The notes: a model not told the origin generated them from the sequence alone. A stretch of 25,609 nt of DNA from an uncultured Collinsella sp. (GCA_902495545.1 CABUXM010000022.1:1-25609), one strand, 5' to 3'; positions 15,764 to 23,780 are shown, counted from the first letter of the stretch. Translations and numbers: made by a program.

Positions 15764-16852
15764 ATGCGAACCATTGGAATGAGTGATTATACCGTCGGCG
15801 AAGACTGCTTTGACGAGCTGCCCGGCGCGCTGGCCGAGTACGGAGCGACCAAGGTCGCCATCATCGGTGGCAAGCGAGCCCTGGCTGCAGCGCTACCAGG
15901 GCTCGAGGCGGCACTTGAAGATACCGATGTCGAGGTCCTGGAGACGCGCGTCTACGGTACCAACAGTACGCGTGCCAATATCGCCAAGGTCGTAAACTCC
16001 CCCGCCTGCCAGGAAGCCGACGTGCTCATTGCTTGCGGCGGCGGCAAGGCGCTCGATACCGTCAAGACGGCGGCCATCGAGCTCAAGAAGATCGTCTTTA
16101 CCGTGCCGACGATCTGCTCCAACTGCTCCGCCGCGACCGCCATTGCCGTTGTCTACAACGACGACGGCTCGCTCGAGGGCTATTCGTACCCCAACCGCCC
16201 CGCGCACATCTTCATCAACCCCAAGATCATCGCCGAGGCACCGGCAGAGTACTTCTGGGCCGGCGTGGGCGATGCCCTGTCTAAGCAGCCCGAGGTCGAG
16301 TACGCCACGAGCGCCGGTAATTTGGAGCACACCGCCGGTCTTGGCCTGGCACTCGCCCACACCTGCTCCGAGCCGCTGTTTACCTATGGCGTCCAGGGTC
16401 TTGAGGACGTGCGCCAGGACCTGTCGACCGAGGCCGTCAAGCAGATCGCGCTCGACATCGTGGTCAACACGGGCTATGTCTCGAACCTGACCAACCAGAA
16501 CGATTACTACTACAACTCGAGCGTGGCGCACGCGTTCTACAACGCCACCTGCAGCATTCCACGTGAGGGCACCTACCTGCACGGCGAAGTCGTAAGCCTG
16601 GGCGTGCTCGTCCTGTTTGCCTATACGGGCGATACCGAGAACCTTGTGCGCTACGCCGCCTTTAACAAGCAGATGGGCCTGCCCGTGACGCTTGAGCAGG
16701 TCGGGCTTTCCGAGGCCGACATCCCTGCCCTGTGCGAATACGCGCACGCCACCAACGAGTGGAAGCAGGGCAACCCTGAGCCCTTCACTGACGAAAAGTT
16801 CGCCGCCGCCATCAAGGCCGCCAACGCCTACGGCCACTCTATCCTGGCCTAA
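15764..16852 (+). CDS. Iron-containing alcohol / glycerol dehydrogenase family protein
   Basis: NAD(P)-dependent, metal-dependent dehydrogenase of the Fe-ADH/glycerol dehydrogenase superfamily (362 residues, normal length). The N-terminal Rossmann-like part carries VAIIGGKRAL and the nucleotide-binding GGGKALDTVK (92-101). The C-terminal helical part carries likely metal ligands Asp170 (GVGDALSK), His256 (VAHAFYN) and His273 (YLHGEVVSLG), matching the Asp-His-His triad of GldA. Glycerol oxidation to dihydroxyacetone is the closest familiar reaction, but many relatives in anaerobes have unknown substrates, so no symbol is given. The ATG at 15764 has AGAAGG 6 nt upstream. It is transcribed divergently from ileS and is followed at once by a strong terminator. 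Ala-rich, highly GC third positions suggest good expression. Confidence 0.88.
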   Translation: MRTIGMSDYTVGEDCFDELPGALAEYGATKVAIIGGKRALAAALPGLEAALEDTDVEVLETRVYGTNSTRANIAKVVNSPACQEADVLIACGGGKALDTVKTAAIELKKIVFTVPTICSNCSAATAIAVVYNDDGSLEGYSYPNRPAHIFINPKIIAEAPAEYFWAGVGDALSKQPEVEYATSAGNLEHTAGLGLALAHTCSEPLFTYGVQGLEDVRQDLSTEAVKQIALDIVVNTGYVSNLTNQNDYYYNSSVAHAFYNATCSIPREGTYLHGEVVSLGVLVLFAYTGDTENLVRYAAFNKQMGLPVTLEQVGLSEADIPALCEYAHATNEWKQGNPEPFTDEKFAAAIKAANAYGHSILA

Positions 16853-16858
16853 CCGGCC

Positions 16859-16900
16859 AAAACCGCCACAAAGGGGACAGTTCCTTTGTGGCGGTTTTTT
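16859..16900 (+). terminator. Palindromic REP-like terminator after the dehydrogenase gene
   Basis: A perfect 16-bp inverted repeat (16859-16874 with 16883-16898), loop GGACAGTT, followed by a six-T run (16895-16900). It starts 6 bp after the dehydrogenase stop. Because the arms end in A and T tracts it could also terminate the convergent DUF523 gene, whose stop codon lies at its right edge. It shares its core with the element at 9213-9254. Confidence 0.92.
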
Positions 16901-17354
16901 ATTGCTGTAACATGCTCGAGTCGAATTCGCTTGCCGGGATCACGCGGTAGCCGTGGCGCAGGAGCAGGTCAACGAAGACACCGTTACCCGTTGTGAGCGT
17001 GCCGCTGAAGGATCCGTCGTAGATATGGCCCACGCCGCACGACGGACTACGATCCTGCAAAATGCACGCGGAAATCTCGGACGGCCCACCCGCCTGCTCA
17101 CACATATCGAGCGCACGTTGAGCGCCCAGGCGGAATTCCCGGTCAACGGACACGCCCTCGCAGGTACGAACCTCGCCGTTCACAATCTCGGACGGCTTGC
17201 GCGGCGTGGGCAGGCCCCCAAAGACCTCAGGGCACACCAAGAGGACCTCGGTCCCCGTACGCTCGCAGGCCTCGACCAGCTCGCGATGGTAGTTGTCGAG
17301 CCCGTTATACTTGCAGCTCTCGCCCATCAAACAGGCACTCACCACGATCTTCAT
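16899..17354 (-). CDS. DUF523 family protein
   Basis: A 151-residue cytosolic protein of the DUF523 (YbbK-like) family; function unknown. Conserved features are the N-terminal SACLMGESCKYNG stretch with Cys8 and Cys14, CPEVFGGLPTPR, and SPSCG, giving several conserved cysteines that could bind metal or an Fe-S cluster (inference). The ATG at 17354 has AGAGGG 6 nt upstream; codons further upstream belong to the ftsH terminator hairpin. It follows ftsH on the same strand but lies behind that terminator. The gene ends inside the shared palindromic terminator, convergent with the dehydrogenase. Family membership is clear from the motifs. Confidence 0.87.
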   Translation of the reverse strand: MKIVVSACLMGESCKYNGLDNYHRELVEACERTGTEVLLVCPEVFGGLPTPRKPSEIVNGEVRTCEGVSVDREFRLGAQRALDMCEQAGGPSEISACILQDRSPSCGVGHIYDGSFSGTLTTGNGVFVDLLLRHGYRVIPASEFDSSMLQQ

Positions 17355-17370
17355 ATGCATCCCTCTCAAG

Positions 17371-17409
17371 CAAAACGCCCCATTTGAGATAGGCACTCAA
17401 ATGGGGCGT
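17371..17409 (-). terminator. Terminator hairpin after ftsH
   Basis: A perfect 14-bp stem (17375-17388 with 17396-17409), 7-nt loop, followed in the minus direction by only four T residues. It sits between the ftsH stop and the DUF523 ribosome binding site. The short U-tract may allow some read-through into the DUF523 gene. Confidence 0.8.
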
Positions 17410-17435
17410 CGATATTTACTGTCCCGAACGCAACG

Positions 17436-19343
17436 CTATTGCTGCTTAGGCATCAGCGGATTTTCGCGCGTGAGGAGGTTCATAAACTCCTCGCCGGTGA
17501 TCGTCTCCTTCTTGTACAGATAACGAGCCAGCTCGTGGAGCTTGAACTTGTTCTCCTTCAGGATCTGCAGGGCGCGGTCGTGCGCATCCTCGATCAGCTT
17601 GGCGACAATCGCGTCCACGCGCTCGGCCGTACCGGGGGCGCAGGTGAGCGACGTGTCCTGGTTGAGGTACGCGTTCTGGACGGTACCGAGTGCCATCATG
17701 CCAAACTCATCGGACATACCAAAGCGCGTCACCATGTTGCGGGCGAGCTTGGTTGCCTGCTCGATATCGTTGGCGGCGCCGGTCGTCATCTCGCCAAAGA
17801 TGAGCTCCTCGGCTGCACGGCCACCGCAGTAGACCGCAAGCTTGTCCAGGACCTCCTGGCGCGTGGTCAGGAAGCGCTCGTCCTCCTCGACCTGCATGGT
17901 GTAGCCCAGAGCGCCGCTCGTGCGCGGCACGATGGTGATCTTGGTAACCGGCGCGGAACCCTTTTGGCGGGCAGCGACGATGGCATGACCGATCTCGTGG
18001 TAGGAAACGACCTGCTTCTCGTGGTCGGAAAGCACCGTGGACTTACGCTGCTGGCCGGCAATGACGACCTCCACCGACTCCTCGAAGTCGTCCTGGGTCG
18101 CGCGCTTGCGGCCTTCGCGAACAGCGCGCAGGGCACCCTCGTTGATGATATTGGCAAGGTCGGCGCCCGAGGCACCGGGCGTGGCGCGGGCAATAGCGGT
18201 CAGGTCGATCGGCGGCTGCGTCTTCACGCTCTTGGCATGCAGCTCGAGGATGTTCTTGCGGCCAGTCAGGTCGGGCAGCTCAACGGGAATGCGGCGGTCA
18301 AAACGACCGGGGCGCAGCAGGGCGGGATCGAGGCTGTCGGGACGGTTGGTCGCAGCGAGGACGACGATGCCCTTGTGGTTATCGAAGCCGTCCATCTCGG
18401 TCAGCAGCTGGTTGAGCGTCTGCTCGCGCTCGTCGTTGCCACTAAAGCCGCCGCCATCGCGCTTCTTGCCGATGGTATCGATCTCATCGATAAAGACGAT
18501 ACACGGGGCCTTTTCCTTGGCCTGCTTAAACAGGTCACGAACCTTGGCGGCACCGCGGCCGACGAACATCTCGACGAACTCAGAACCCGAAATGCTAAAG
18601 AACGGAACGCCCGCCTCACCGGCAACGGCCTTGGCGAGCAGGGTTTTACCGGTACCCGGAGGGCCGACAAGGAGGGCACCGCGCGGCAGCTTGGCGCCAA
18701 TTTCCTCGTAGCGCTGCGGCTTCTCCAGAAAGTCGACGACCTCCTTAAGGGATTCCTTGGCCTCTTCCTGGCCTGCAACATCCTTAAAGGTCACGCCCAC
18801 ATCTTTGGAGGCGATAACGCGAGCGCCGGACTTACCCAGTCCGCCGCCGCCAAAGCCACCACCGCCAAAGTTCATCGACGGACCGTCTTCGCCCATGGCC
18901 TTCTTCATACGGCGGTTGAGCCACCAACCGATGAGGAAGAAAATCGCCATGGGAAGAATGAGTGTGAGCAGGTAGTAGGTCATCAAACCCGAGTTTTTAT
19001 CGGGAACGACCGACTCCAGCGAAGCGCCAGACTCAAGCACGCGATCGGTAAAGCCCGCGTCATTCGGCACACCGGTCGTCTTGTAGGCGATGTTCTCGTC
19101 CTCGCCCTTCTTGGTGTAATAAATCGAGTAATCGTCCGTGTTGTACTCGACCTTGTCGACGCTCTTCTTATCGAGCGCTTTGACAAACGTCGAGTAATCG
19201 GTCTTCGTAATCTGCTGCGTGTGACCGATGTTGGGGAACAGAACGGTCGAGAGCACGAGGTAGACGACGAAGGCGATGAGCACGTAGAGAATCATATTCC
19301 GTCTACGTTTGTTGTCATCCATCTCCATCTGCTTGAACTCCAT
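17436..19343 (-). CDS. ftsH: ATP-dependent zinc metalloprotease FtsH
   Basis: Membrane-anchored AAA+ protease that degrades misassembled membrane proteins and some regulators. The 635-residue protein has transmembrane segments at about 17-36 and 122-142 flanking an extracytoplasmic domain, then a Gly-rich linker (158-170). The AAA domain has Walker A GPPGTGKT (227-234), pore-loop FVG (260-262), Walker B with DEID (286-289) and the second region of homology (ATNRPDSLDPALLRPGRFDRR region). The zinc-protease motif HEIGH is at 449-453, and the third zinc ligand is likely the Asp of GAANDIEQAT. The start is uncertain: the ATG at 19343 lacks a good Shine-Dalgarno, whereas the ATG at 19328 has GGAG 9 nt upstream. 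It is divergent from the cobO relic and terminated before the DUF523 gene. No tilS-hpt neighbours are present, unlike in Bacillus. Confidence 0.97.
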   Translation of the reverse strand: MEFKQMEMDDNKRRRNMILYVLIAFVVYLVLSTVLFPNIGHTQQITKTDYSTFVKALDKKSVDKVEYNTDDYSIYYTKKGEDENIAYKTTGVPNDAGFTDRVLESGASLESVVPDKNSGLMTYYLLTLILPMAIFFLIGWWLNRRMKKAMGEDGPSMNFGGGGFGGGGLGKSGARVIASKDVGVTFKDVAGQEEAKESLKEVVDFLEKPQRYEEIGAKLPRGALLVGPPGTGKTLLAKAVAGEAGVPFFSISGSEFVEMFVGRGAAKVRDLFKQAKEKAPCIVFIDEIDTIGKKRDGGGFSGNDEREQTLNQLLTEMDGFDNHKGIVVLAATNRPDSLDPALLRPGRFDRRIPVELPDLTGRKNILELHAKSVKTQPPIDLTAIARATPGASGADLANIINEGALRAVREGRKRATQDDFEESVEVVIAGQQRKSTVLSDHEKQVVSYHEIGHAIVAARQKGSAPVTKITIVPRTSGALGYTMQVEEDERFLTTRQEVLDKLAVYCGGRAAEELIFGEMTTGAANDIEQATKLARNMVTRFGMSDEFGMMALGTVQNAYLNQDTSLTCAPGTAERVDAIVAKLIEDAHDRALQILKENKFKLHELARYLYKKETITGEEFMNLLTRENPLMPKQQ

Positions 19344-19420
19344 CTACTGGGGTTGATAATGCTTTCTAGAATACCCAACCCGGACGGCGATAAACCGACG
19401 CCGGGCACGAAAGGACAGAG

Positions 19421-19668
19421 ATGGCATCACTGTAAGTCGGCAAGGTTCAAATCTATACAGGCGACGGCAAGGGCAAGACGACGGCTGCTTTGGGGCGCGA
19501 GAGGATGTCGAGGAACTGATTGCGATAAAGCCCGCCACCACGGAACTCGTGCTCACCGGCCGCGGGCTGCTGCCGTTGGCCGACCTCGCGGACTTAGTCA
19601 CCGAAATACGTCCCATCAAACACTACTTCGACGAAGGCCTCCTAGCCCGCCAAGGCATCGAATACTAA
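19421..19668 (+). pseudogene. Cob(I)alamin adenosyltransferase (CobO/BtuR) relic with internal deletion
   Basis: Remains of the ATP:corrinoid adenosyltransferase that makes adenosylcobalamin. AAAGGA lies before the ATG at 19421, but the fifth codon (19433-19435) is TAA. The same frame then reads VGKVQIYTGDGKGKTTAALG, the CobO N-terminus with its P-loop, up to 19495. The next 55 codons, in another frame from 19501 to the stop at 19666-19668, match the CobO C-terminus: EDVEELI, ELVLTGRG, ADLVTE, a KHYF segment in place of the usual KHPF, and a final GIEY. About 100 residues between these parts are missing. One stop, one frameshift and a large deletion make an active product very unlikely. It is divergent from ftsH. 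Confidence 0.88.
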
Positions 19669-19705
19669 TTGATTCGTTTTCCGCCAACACCTACAGCTCA
19701 TAAGG

Positions 19706-19775
19706 AAGTTGCGGTGGAATAGTACTTGTTTGACGGTCCGCAAGGGCTTTTCAGGAACTATTTCACCGCAACTTA
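19706..19775. repeat. Long imperfect inverted repeat between cobO relic and MATE gene
   Basis: Arms of 18 bp (19706-19723 and 19758-19775) with a single G-T mismatch, AAGTTGCGGTGGAATAGT against ACTATTTCACCGCAACTT, separated by 34 bp. The homology extends outward to ATAAG/CTTAT, with a 3-bp insertion in the left arm. Neither side has a U-tract, so it is not a classic terminator. The size and structure suggest a REP/MITE-like element; no second copy was seen in the window. Confidence 0.7.
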
Positions 19776-19797
19776 TCAGGGGTATCTGACGGATGAG

Positions 19798-21147
19798 CTA
19801 GGCGGTGGCGCGACCTAGCCAGTTGCCGCTGTGATGGTAGATGGTGAACATGGTTGCGGTGATGAGCCAGGTTACGGGGTAAACCAGCAGTAGATGCTCG
19901 AGCGACGGATCGAAGGGCATGATCGCAAACACCCAGATCACCCTCAAGACAACGGTGCCAAAGATGGTGAGCATCATAGGCTGCAAACTCACGCCGGCGC
20001 CGCGGATGGAACCCGAGGCGTTCTCGATAATCGAGAAAATCGCATAGAACGGCGCAATGAAATGGAGGATAGTCGTGGTGTACGCCGAAATCGAAGCATC
20101 GTCGACAAACAAACGCGACAGCGGGCCCGAGAACACCAGCAGCACGGCAGACAGGCCACCAATGAGCATAAACGACAGCACGAGCGATGTATGGTAGCCC
20201 TTGCGCATGCGCTCGTAGTTGCGCGCGCCAAAGTTCTGCGCCGAGAACGTAGTGATCGATACGCCGAGCGCCTCGGTCACCATCCAGATAATGCCATCCA
20301 GGCGCCCAGATAGACCCCAAGCAGTCGTGACATCGGCGCCAAACGAATTAACCGATACCTGGATCAGCACGTTCGAGATCGAATAGGCAGCCGATTGAAA
20401 ACCGAGTGGCAGACCACACGAGATCATACTCTTGCAAATACCGCGATCGATACCGAGCTTAGACAGCGAAAGACGCCATGCACCCGGAGCGCGCATCATG
20501 CGCAACACGATCATCGTTGCATTGGAGCAAATGGTCAGCGCCACCGCGATGCCGCAGCCCAGCGCCTCCATATGCAACACAGCGACAAAAATGATATCCA
20601 GCACCACGTTAACCAGGCAGCCAGAGGCAATGATCACGGCGGGGCCGCGCGTGTCGCCCACGGCACGCAGCAGTGCGGTTCCCATATTAAGCAGCAGTGC
20701 CGCAACCATCGCGGCAAAATAACAGCGAGCATAGGCCACGCCCTCGGCCAATAGTTCATGCGGCGTGTTCATAAGCACCAGCATGGGCTCAACGAACACT
20801 ATGCCAAGAATCGAGAAAGCGATACCGCCCACCAGCGCGAGCGTCATGGCTGTATGGACCGAACGACTCAGTCGCTCATCATCGTGCTGGCCAAAATACT
20901 GACCGGTAATGACCGCGCAGCCGGCGCCGACGCCAACGCAAAAGCCAATGCAGAGCTCGGTGAGCACCATCGTGGCTTGAATGCCACCCAGCGCGAGCTT
21001 GCCGCCAAACTGGCCAACGATATACGTACCGATAAGCGTGTAGGCCTGCTGAAAAAACGAACTAAAAAAGATGGGAACGCACAGCGACAGCAGCTGTTGC
21101 CAAATGACACCCTGCGTTACATCGATAGCCGTAGATTTCTTAGCCAC
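19798..21147 (-). CDS. MATE family efflux transporter
   Basis: Inner-membrane multidrug and toxic-compound extrusion antiporter, typically driven by Na+ or H+. The 449-residue protein shows about 12 hydrophobic segments in two similar halves, with the N-terminal pattern VIWQQLLSLCVPIFFSSFFQQAY and the VGQFGG-type loop seen in bacterial MATE proteins of the NorM/DinF superfamily. The second half repeats the pattern (SCGLPLGFQSAAYSISN). I chose the GTG at 21147 because GGGGAGG lies about 5 nt upstream; eleven codons before it are open but lack a ribosome binding site. The substrate cannot be predicted. It is monocistronic in appearance: the inverted repeat lies beyond its stop, and trmH-like lies upstream on the same strand 125 bp away. 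Confidence 0.92.
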   Translation of the reverse strand: MAKKSTAIDVTQGVIWQQLLSLCVPIFFSSFFQQAYTLIGTYIVGQFGGKLALGGIQATMVLTELCIGFCVGVGAGCAVITGQYFGQHDDERLSRSVHTAMTLALVGGIAFSILGIVFVEPMLVLMNTPHELLAEGVAYARCYFAAMVAALLLNMGTALLRAVGDTRGPAVIIASGCLVNVVLDIIFVAVLHMEALGCGIAVALTICSNATMIVLRMMRAPGAWRLSLSKLGIDRGICKSMISCGLPLGFQSAAYSISNVLIQVSVNSFGADVTTAWGLSGRLDGIIWMVTEALGVSITTFSAQNFGARNYERMRKGYHTSLVLSFMLIGGLSAVLLVFSGPLSRLFVDDASISAYTTTILHFIAPFYAIFSIIENASGSIRGAGVSLQPMMLTIFGTVVLRVIWVFAIMPFDPSLEHLLLVYPVTWLITATMFTIYHHSGNWLGRATA

Positions 21148-21272
21148 ACGCCCTCCCCGCCAACGTATGTTAAACAACAAAACGGCAATTTAAGACCAAA
21201 GCAAATACCAGCTTAGCACCGACCGGCGTCGACCGAAACACCCCGAATCAGAGCCCAGTGCAAAATATCTGC

Positions 21273-22187
21273 CTAGTGATACAAACCCGGCTGGTAGTGA
21301 TACTCATTGCTCACGTGCGGGCACAGCTGCCAAAAGGCGACGGCGCTCGCCGCGGCCACGTTGAGCGAATCGACCCCGTGCGCCATCGGAATGCGCACCG
21401 CGTGGTCACAGCCCTCAATGGTCTTGGCGCCCAAGCCGGCACCCTCGGTGCCCATAAAAATCGCCAAGCGATCAATCTTCCGCAGTACAGGATCATCAAG
21501 CGAAACAGAGTCGTCCGTCAACGCCATAGCGGCACACGAAAAACCGGCATCGTGCAACGCGCTCAGACCATCATGCGGCCACACACGAGCCTCGCTGCCA
21601 ATGCGCGTCCACGGCACCTGAAACACGGTGCCCATGCTCACGCGGGCCGAGCGACGATACAGTGGATCGCAGCACGTCGGGCTGACCAAAATACCGTCAA
21701 CGTTCAATGCGGCAGCCGAGCGGAAAATCGCGCCAACATTGGTGTGATCGACAATACCCTCAAGCACGCACACGCGCACCGGACGACCCCCCGCCGCCTC
21801 GACAACGCCGCCCAAGAACTCATCAACCGGAATCTGACGCGGGCGACGGAACGCCGCCAGCGCGCCGCGCGTCACGTTAAAGCCCGTCAACTGCTCCATG
21901 AGCTCCATGGAGGCCACGAACACGGGAACCGGACCCGCTCCCTCGCGCACGACAAGCTGGTCAAACAGCGGCATCATCTGGTCGAGCCAGCGCTCGCCCA
22001 GAAGAAAGCTCACCGGCTCATATCCGGCGCGAACCGCACGCTCGATGACCTTGCCACTCTCAGCGATAAAAATGCCCTTCTGCGGCTCCAGCACGCAGCG
22101 AAGCTCACGCTCGGTCAGTCGCACGTAGGCATCGAGCCGCTCGTCCTCGAGCGAATCAATTCGCAGAACCTCAACGGCATCAGTCAT
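21273..22187 (-). CDS. TrmH/SpoU family RNA 2'-O-methyltransferase
   Basis: SPOUT-class, SAM-dependent methyltransferase that modifies ribose 2'-OH in tRNA or rRNA. The 304-residue protein has a weakly conserved N-terminal substrate-binding region (about 1-110) and a C-terminal SpoU domain with all three motifs: NVGAIFR (150-156), MGTEGAGLG (245-253) and IPMAHGVDSLNVAAA (266-280). The length and N-terminal extension resemble the RlmB/TsnR-like group, but the target nucleotide cannot be called. The ATG at 22187 begins MTDAVEV and has a modest GGCAGG upstream; an ATG 11 codons earlier lacks any ribosome binding site. It lies between folA and the MATE gene on the same strand with gaps of about 110-125 bp, so it is probably transcribed separately. 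Confidence 0.92.
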   Translation of the reverse strand: MTDAVEVLRIDSLEDERLDAYVRLTERELRCVLEPQKGIFIAESGKVIERAVRAGYEPVSFLLGERWLDQMMPLFDQLVVREGAGPVPVFVASMELMEQLTGFNVTRGALAAFRRPRQIPVDEFLGGVVEAAGGRPVRVCVLEGIVDHTNVGAIFRSAAALNVDGILVSPTCCDPLYRRSARVSMGTVFQVPWTRIGSEARVWPHDGLSALHDAGFSCAAMALTDDSVSLDDPVLRKIDRLAIFMGTEGAGLGAKTIEGCDHAVRIPMAHGVDSLNVAAASAVAFWQLCPHVSNEYHYQPGLYH

Positions 22188-22296
22188 AGCAGCCTGCCCG
22201 CACCCTTCTTTACAGCACATCTATACCAAACGAGGCGACGCTAAGCGCCGCCCCATACATTCAATCAACCCGATAATACCGTTCACGCCAGGCGAT

Positions 22297-22815
22297 TTAC
22301 GCCTCAACGCGACGATACGTCACGAACTCATAATCGACACCCTCGTCGCCCTCGCCCGAGGCAATCGTGGCAACACCGCCACGCCACGCAATCTCCCACG
22401 CGGGATCGGCGTCCAAATCGGGAAAGTACGTGTCCACGGCATGAGTGCAATGGTTGTGCGTGACCTCGGCCTCGGCGCAATACGGCAAAAACCGCCGATA
22501 CACCTCGCCGCCACCGATCACCCAGGCAACGGGCTCATCGGCAACCGCGGCGAGCGCCTCGTCGATGCTATGCACCACGTCGACGCCCTCGACAGCAAAA
22601 TCCTCGTCGCGGGTAAGCACGATATTGCGACGGTTCTTAAGTGGACGCCCACCGGGAAAACTCAGCAGCGTCTTGCGTCCCATGATGACCGGGCAGCCCT
22701 TGGTGCAGGCCACAAAATGGCGCATGTCGGCGCGATTGGACACCACCATGTCGCCCTCGCACCCAATGCCCCAATCGTCACACACGGCAACGATAGCAGA
22801 TAGCTTACACGTCAT
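22297..22815 (-). CDS. folA: Dihydrofolate reductase
   Basis: Reduces dihydrofolate to tetrahydrofolate with NADPH, regenerating the cofactor consumed by ThyA. The 172-residue protein carries LSAIVAVCDDWGIG at the N-terminus, the active-site acid Asp30 (NRADMRHF), CPVIMGRKT (41-49), and the C-terminal WVIGGGEVYRRFLP NADPH-binding segment. The usual PWxLPxD motif is replaced by VVSNRAD, so the conserved Trp and both Pro are absent while the Asp is kept. The ATG at 22815 is preceded by AGGTGG at 5 nt, which overlaps the TAG stop of thyA, so thyA and folA are cotranscribed and probably coupled. A GTG three codons earlier, adjoining the thyA stop, is less likely. I am confident in the family; trimethoprim sensitivity cannot be predicted. 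Confidence 0.94.
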   Translation of the reverse strand: MTCKLSAIVAVCDDWGIGCEGDMVVSNRADMRHFVACTKGCPVIMGRKTLLSFPGGRPLKNRRNIVLTRDEDFAVEGVDVVHSIDEALAAVADEPVAWVIGGGEVYRRFLPYCAEAEVTHNHCTHAVDTYFPDLDADPAWEIAWRGGVATIASGEGDEGVDYEFVTYRRVEA

Positions 22816-22824
22816 GAGCACCAC

Positions 22825-23673
22825 CTACACCGCAATGGGAATGTTCTTGACCTGCGGACCGTGCTCGTAGCCCTCCACAATCAGGTCGTCGGTCGTAAAC
22901 GCATAGAAATCGTGCACGTCGGGGTTAAGCGTTACCTTAGGCGCCGCAAACTGCGGACGCTCGATAAGTTCGCGGACAATATCGACATGACGGTCGTAGA
23001 TATGGGCGTCGGCGATCACATGCAGCAGCTCGCCGGGAATCATATCGATCGACTGCGCAACCATCATCAGCAAGATGGCGTACTGGCACACATTCCAGTT
23101 GTTCGCGGCCAAAATGTCCTGGCTGCGCTGGTTGAGAATCATGTTGAGCGTCGGCTTGTCGTCCTGCGGGCGCTGCGTGACGTTATAGGTCACGCTGTAC
23201 GCGCACGGATACAGGTGCATCTCGGACAGGTCGCTAAACACATACGTGTTGGTCATGATGCGGCGACTGTACGGTGTGTGCTTAAGATCGTACAGCACTC
23301 GGTCCATCTGGTCGAAATCGCCCTCGGCATAATGGCTCTTCTGGCCAATCTGGTACCCGTAGGCCTTGCCGATGGAGCCGGTCTCGTCGGCCCACTCATC
23401 CCAAATATGGCTGTTGAGGTCATGGACGTTATTGGACTTCTTTTGATAGATCCACAAAATCTCGTCCATCGCAGACTTAAGCGCCGTGCGGCGCAGGGTG
23501 AGCGCAGGGAACTCCTCGCGCAGGTCGTAGCGCGCCGTAACGCCAAAGTTTTTAATGGTATAGGCAGGGGTGCCGTCCTCCCACACCGGACGGACCTTTT
23601 GGCCCTCGGTGGTGGTGCCATGGTCCAGAATGTCGCGGCACATGGATACAAACTGTTGATCAGCCTTGCTCAT
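22825..23673 (-). CDS. thyA: Thymidylate synthase
   Basis: Makes dTMP from dUMP using methylenetetrahydrofolate. The 282-residue protein has the nucleophile Cys157 in LYPCAYSV and the RSQDILAANNWNV segment (183-195), with C-terminal DLIVEGYEHGPQVKNIPIAV. RSQDILAANNWNV and PCAYS in place of PCHxxxQF resemble the Bacillus subtilis ThyA/phage phi3T type (recollection, not an alignment). The ATG at 23673 has AGGAGGG about 5 nt upstream; the open frame that continues 100 codons upstream crosses the divergent promoter region and is rejected as coding. It forms an operon with folA (9-bp gap) and is divergent from the DUF134-NifX gene. A minus-strand TACAAT (23708-23713) is a likely -10 element. Confidence 0.97.
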   Translation of the reverse strand: MSKADQQFVSMCRDILDHGTTTEGQKVRPVWEDGTPAYTIKNFGVTARYDLREEFPALTLRRTALKSAMDEILWIYQKKSNNVHDLNSHIWDEWADETGSIGKAYGYQIGQKSHYAEGDFDQMDRVLYDLKHTPYSRRIMTNTYVFSDLSEMHLYPCAYSVTYNVTQRPQDDKPTLNMILNQRSQDILAANNWNVCQYAILLMMVAQSIDMIPGELLHVIADAHIYDRHVDIVRELIERPQFAAPKVTLNPDVHDFYAFTTDDLIVEGYEHGPQVKNIPIAV

Positions 23674-23707
23674 TGACCCTCCTGTCAGTCGCCTATAAGC
23701 GATTTTT

Positions 23708-23713
23708 ATTGTA
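23708..23713 (-). promoter_or_regulatory. Candidate -10 element of thyA-folA
   Basis: TACAAT on the minus strand, 35 bp before the thyA start. No good -35 hexamer is seen 16-18 bp further upstream. The nearby TGACATATG box (23760-23773) is about 47 bp away and could also influence this promoter. Confidence 0.45.
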
Positions 23714-23759
23714 GCCCAGGCGCGCACAGCCCCACAGCCCAAACATAAGCCCTCATTTT

Positions 23760-23773
23760 CTGACATATGACAG
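23760..23773 (+). promoter_or_regulatory. Operator box 1 (TGACATATG type)
   Basis: CTGACATATGACAG, an imperfect inverted repeat. It has the same left half as the perfect palindrome at 23814-23825, 53 bp further along (about five helical turns). It sits upstream of the -35 element of the DUF134-NifX gene. Probably an activator or co-repressor site; the binding protein is unknown. Confidence 0.55.
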
Positions 23774-23780
23774 AAATTCC

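Noticed and set aside
15502..15786. Plus-strand open frame over the T-box leader
   Set aside because: The region is explained by a structured RNA on the other strand; no ribosome binding site or domain supports a protein.
19381..19420. Possible cobalamin riboswitch before the cobO relic
   Set aside because: There is a small GC-rich hairpin but no B12-box-like sequence and too little length before the start.
17439..19703. Long plus-strand open frame opposite ftsH running into the cobO relic
   Set aside because: Antisense shadow of ftsH. Its end crosses the relic out of the correct frames.
22221..22296. Hairpin after folA as a terminator
   Set aside because: A short GGCG/CGCC stem is present, but there is no T-tract in the minus direction.
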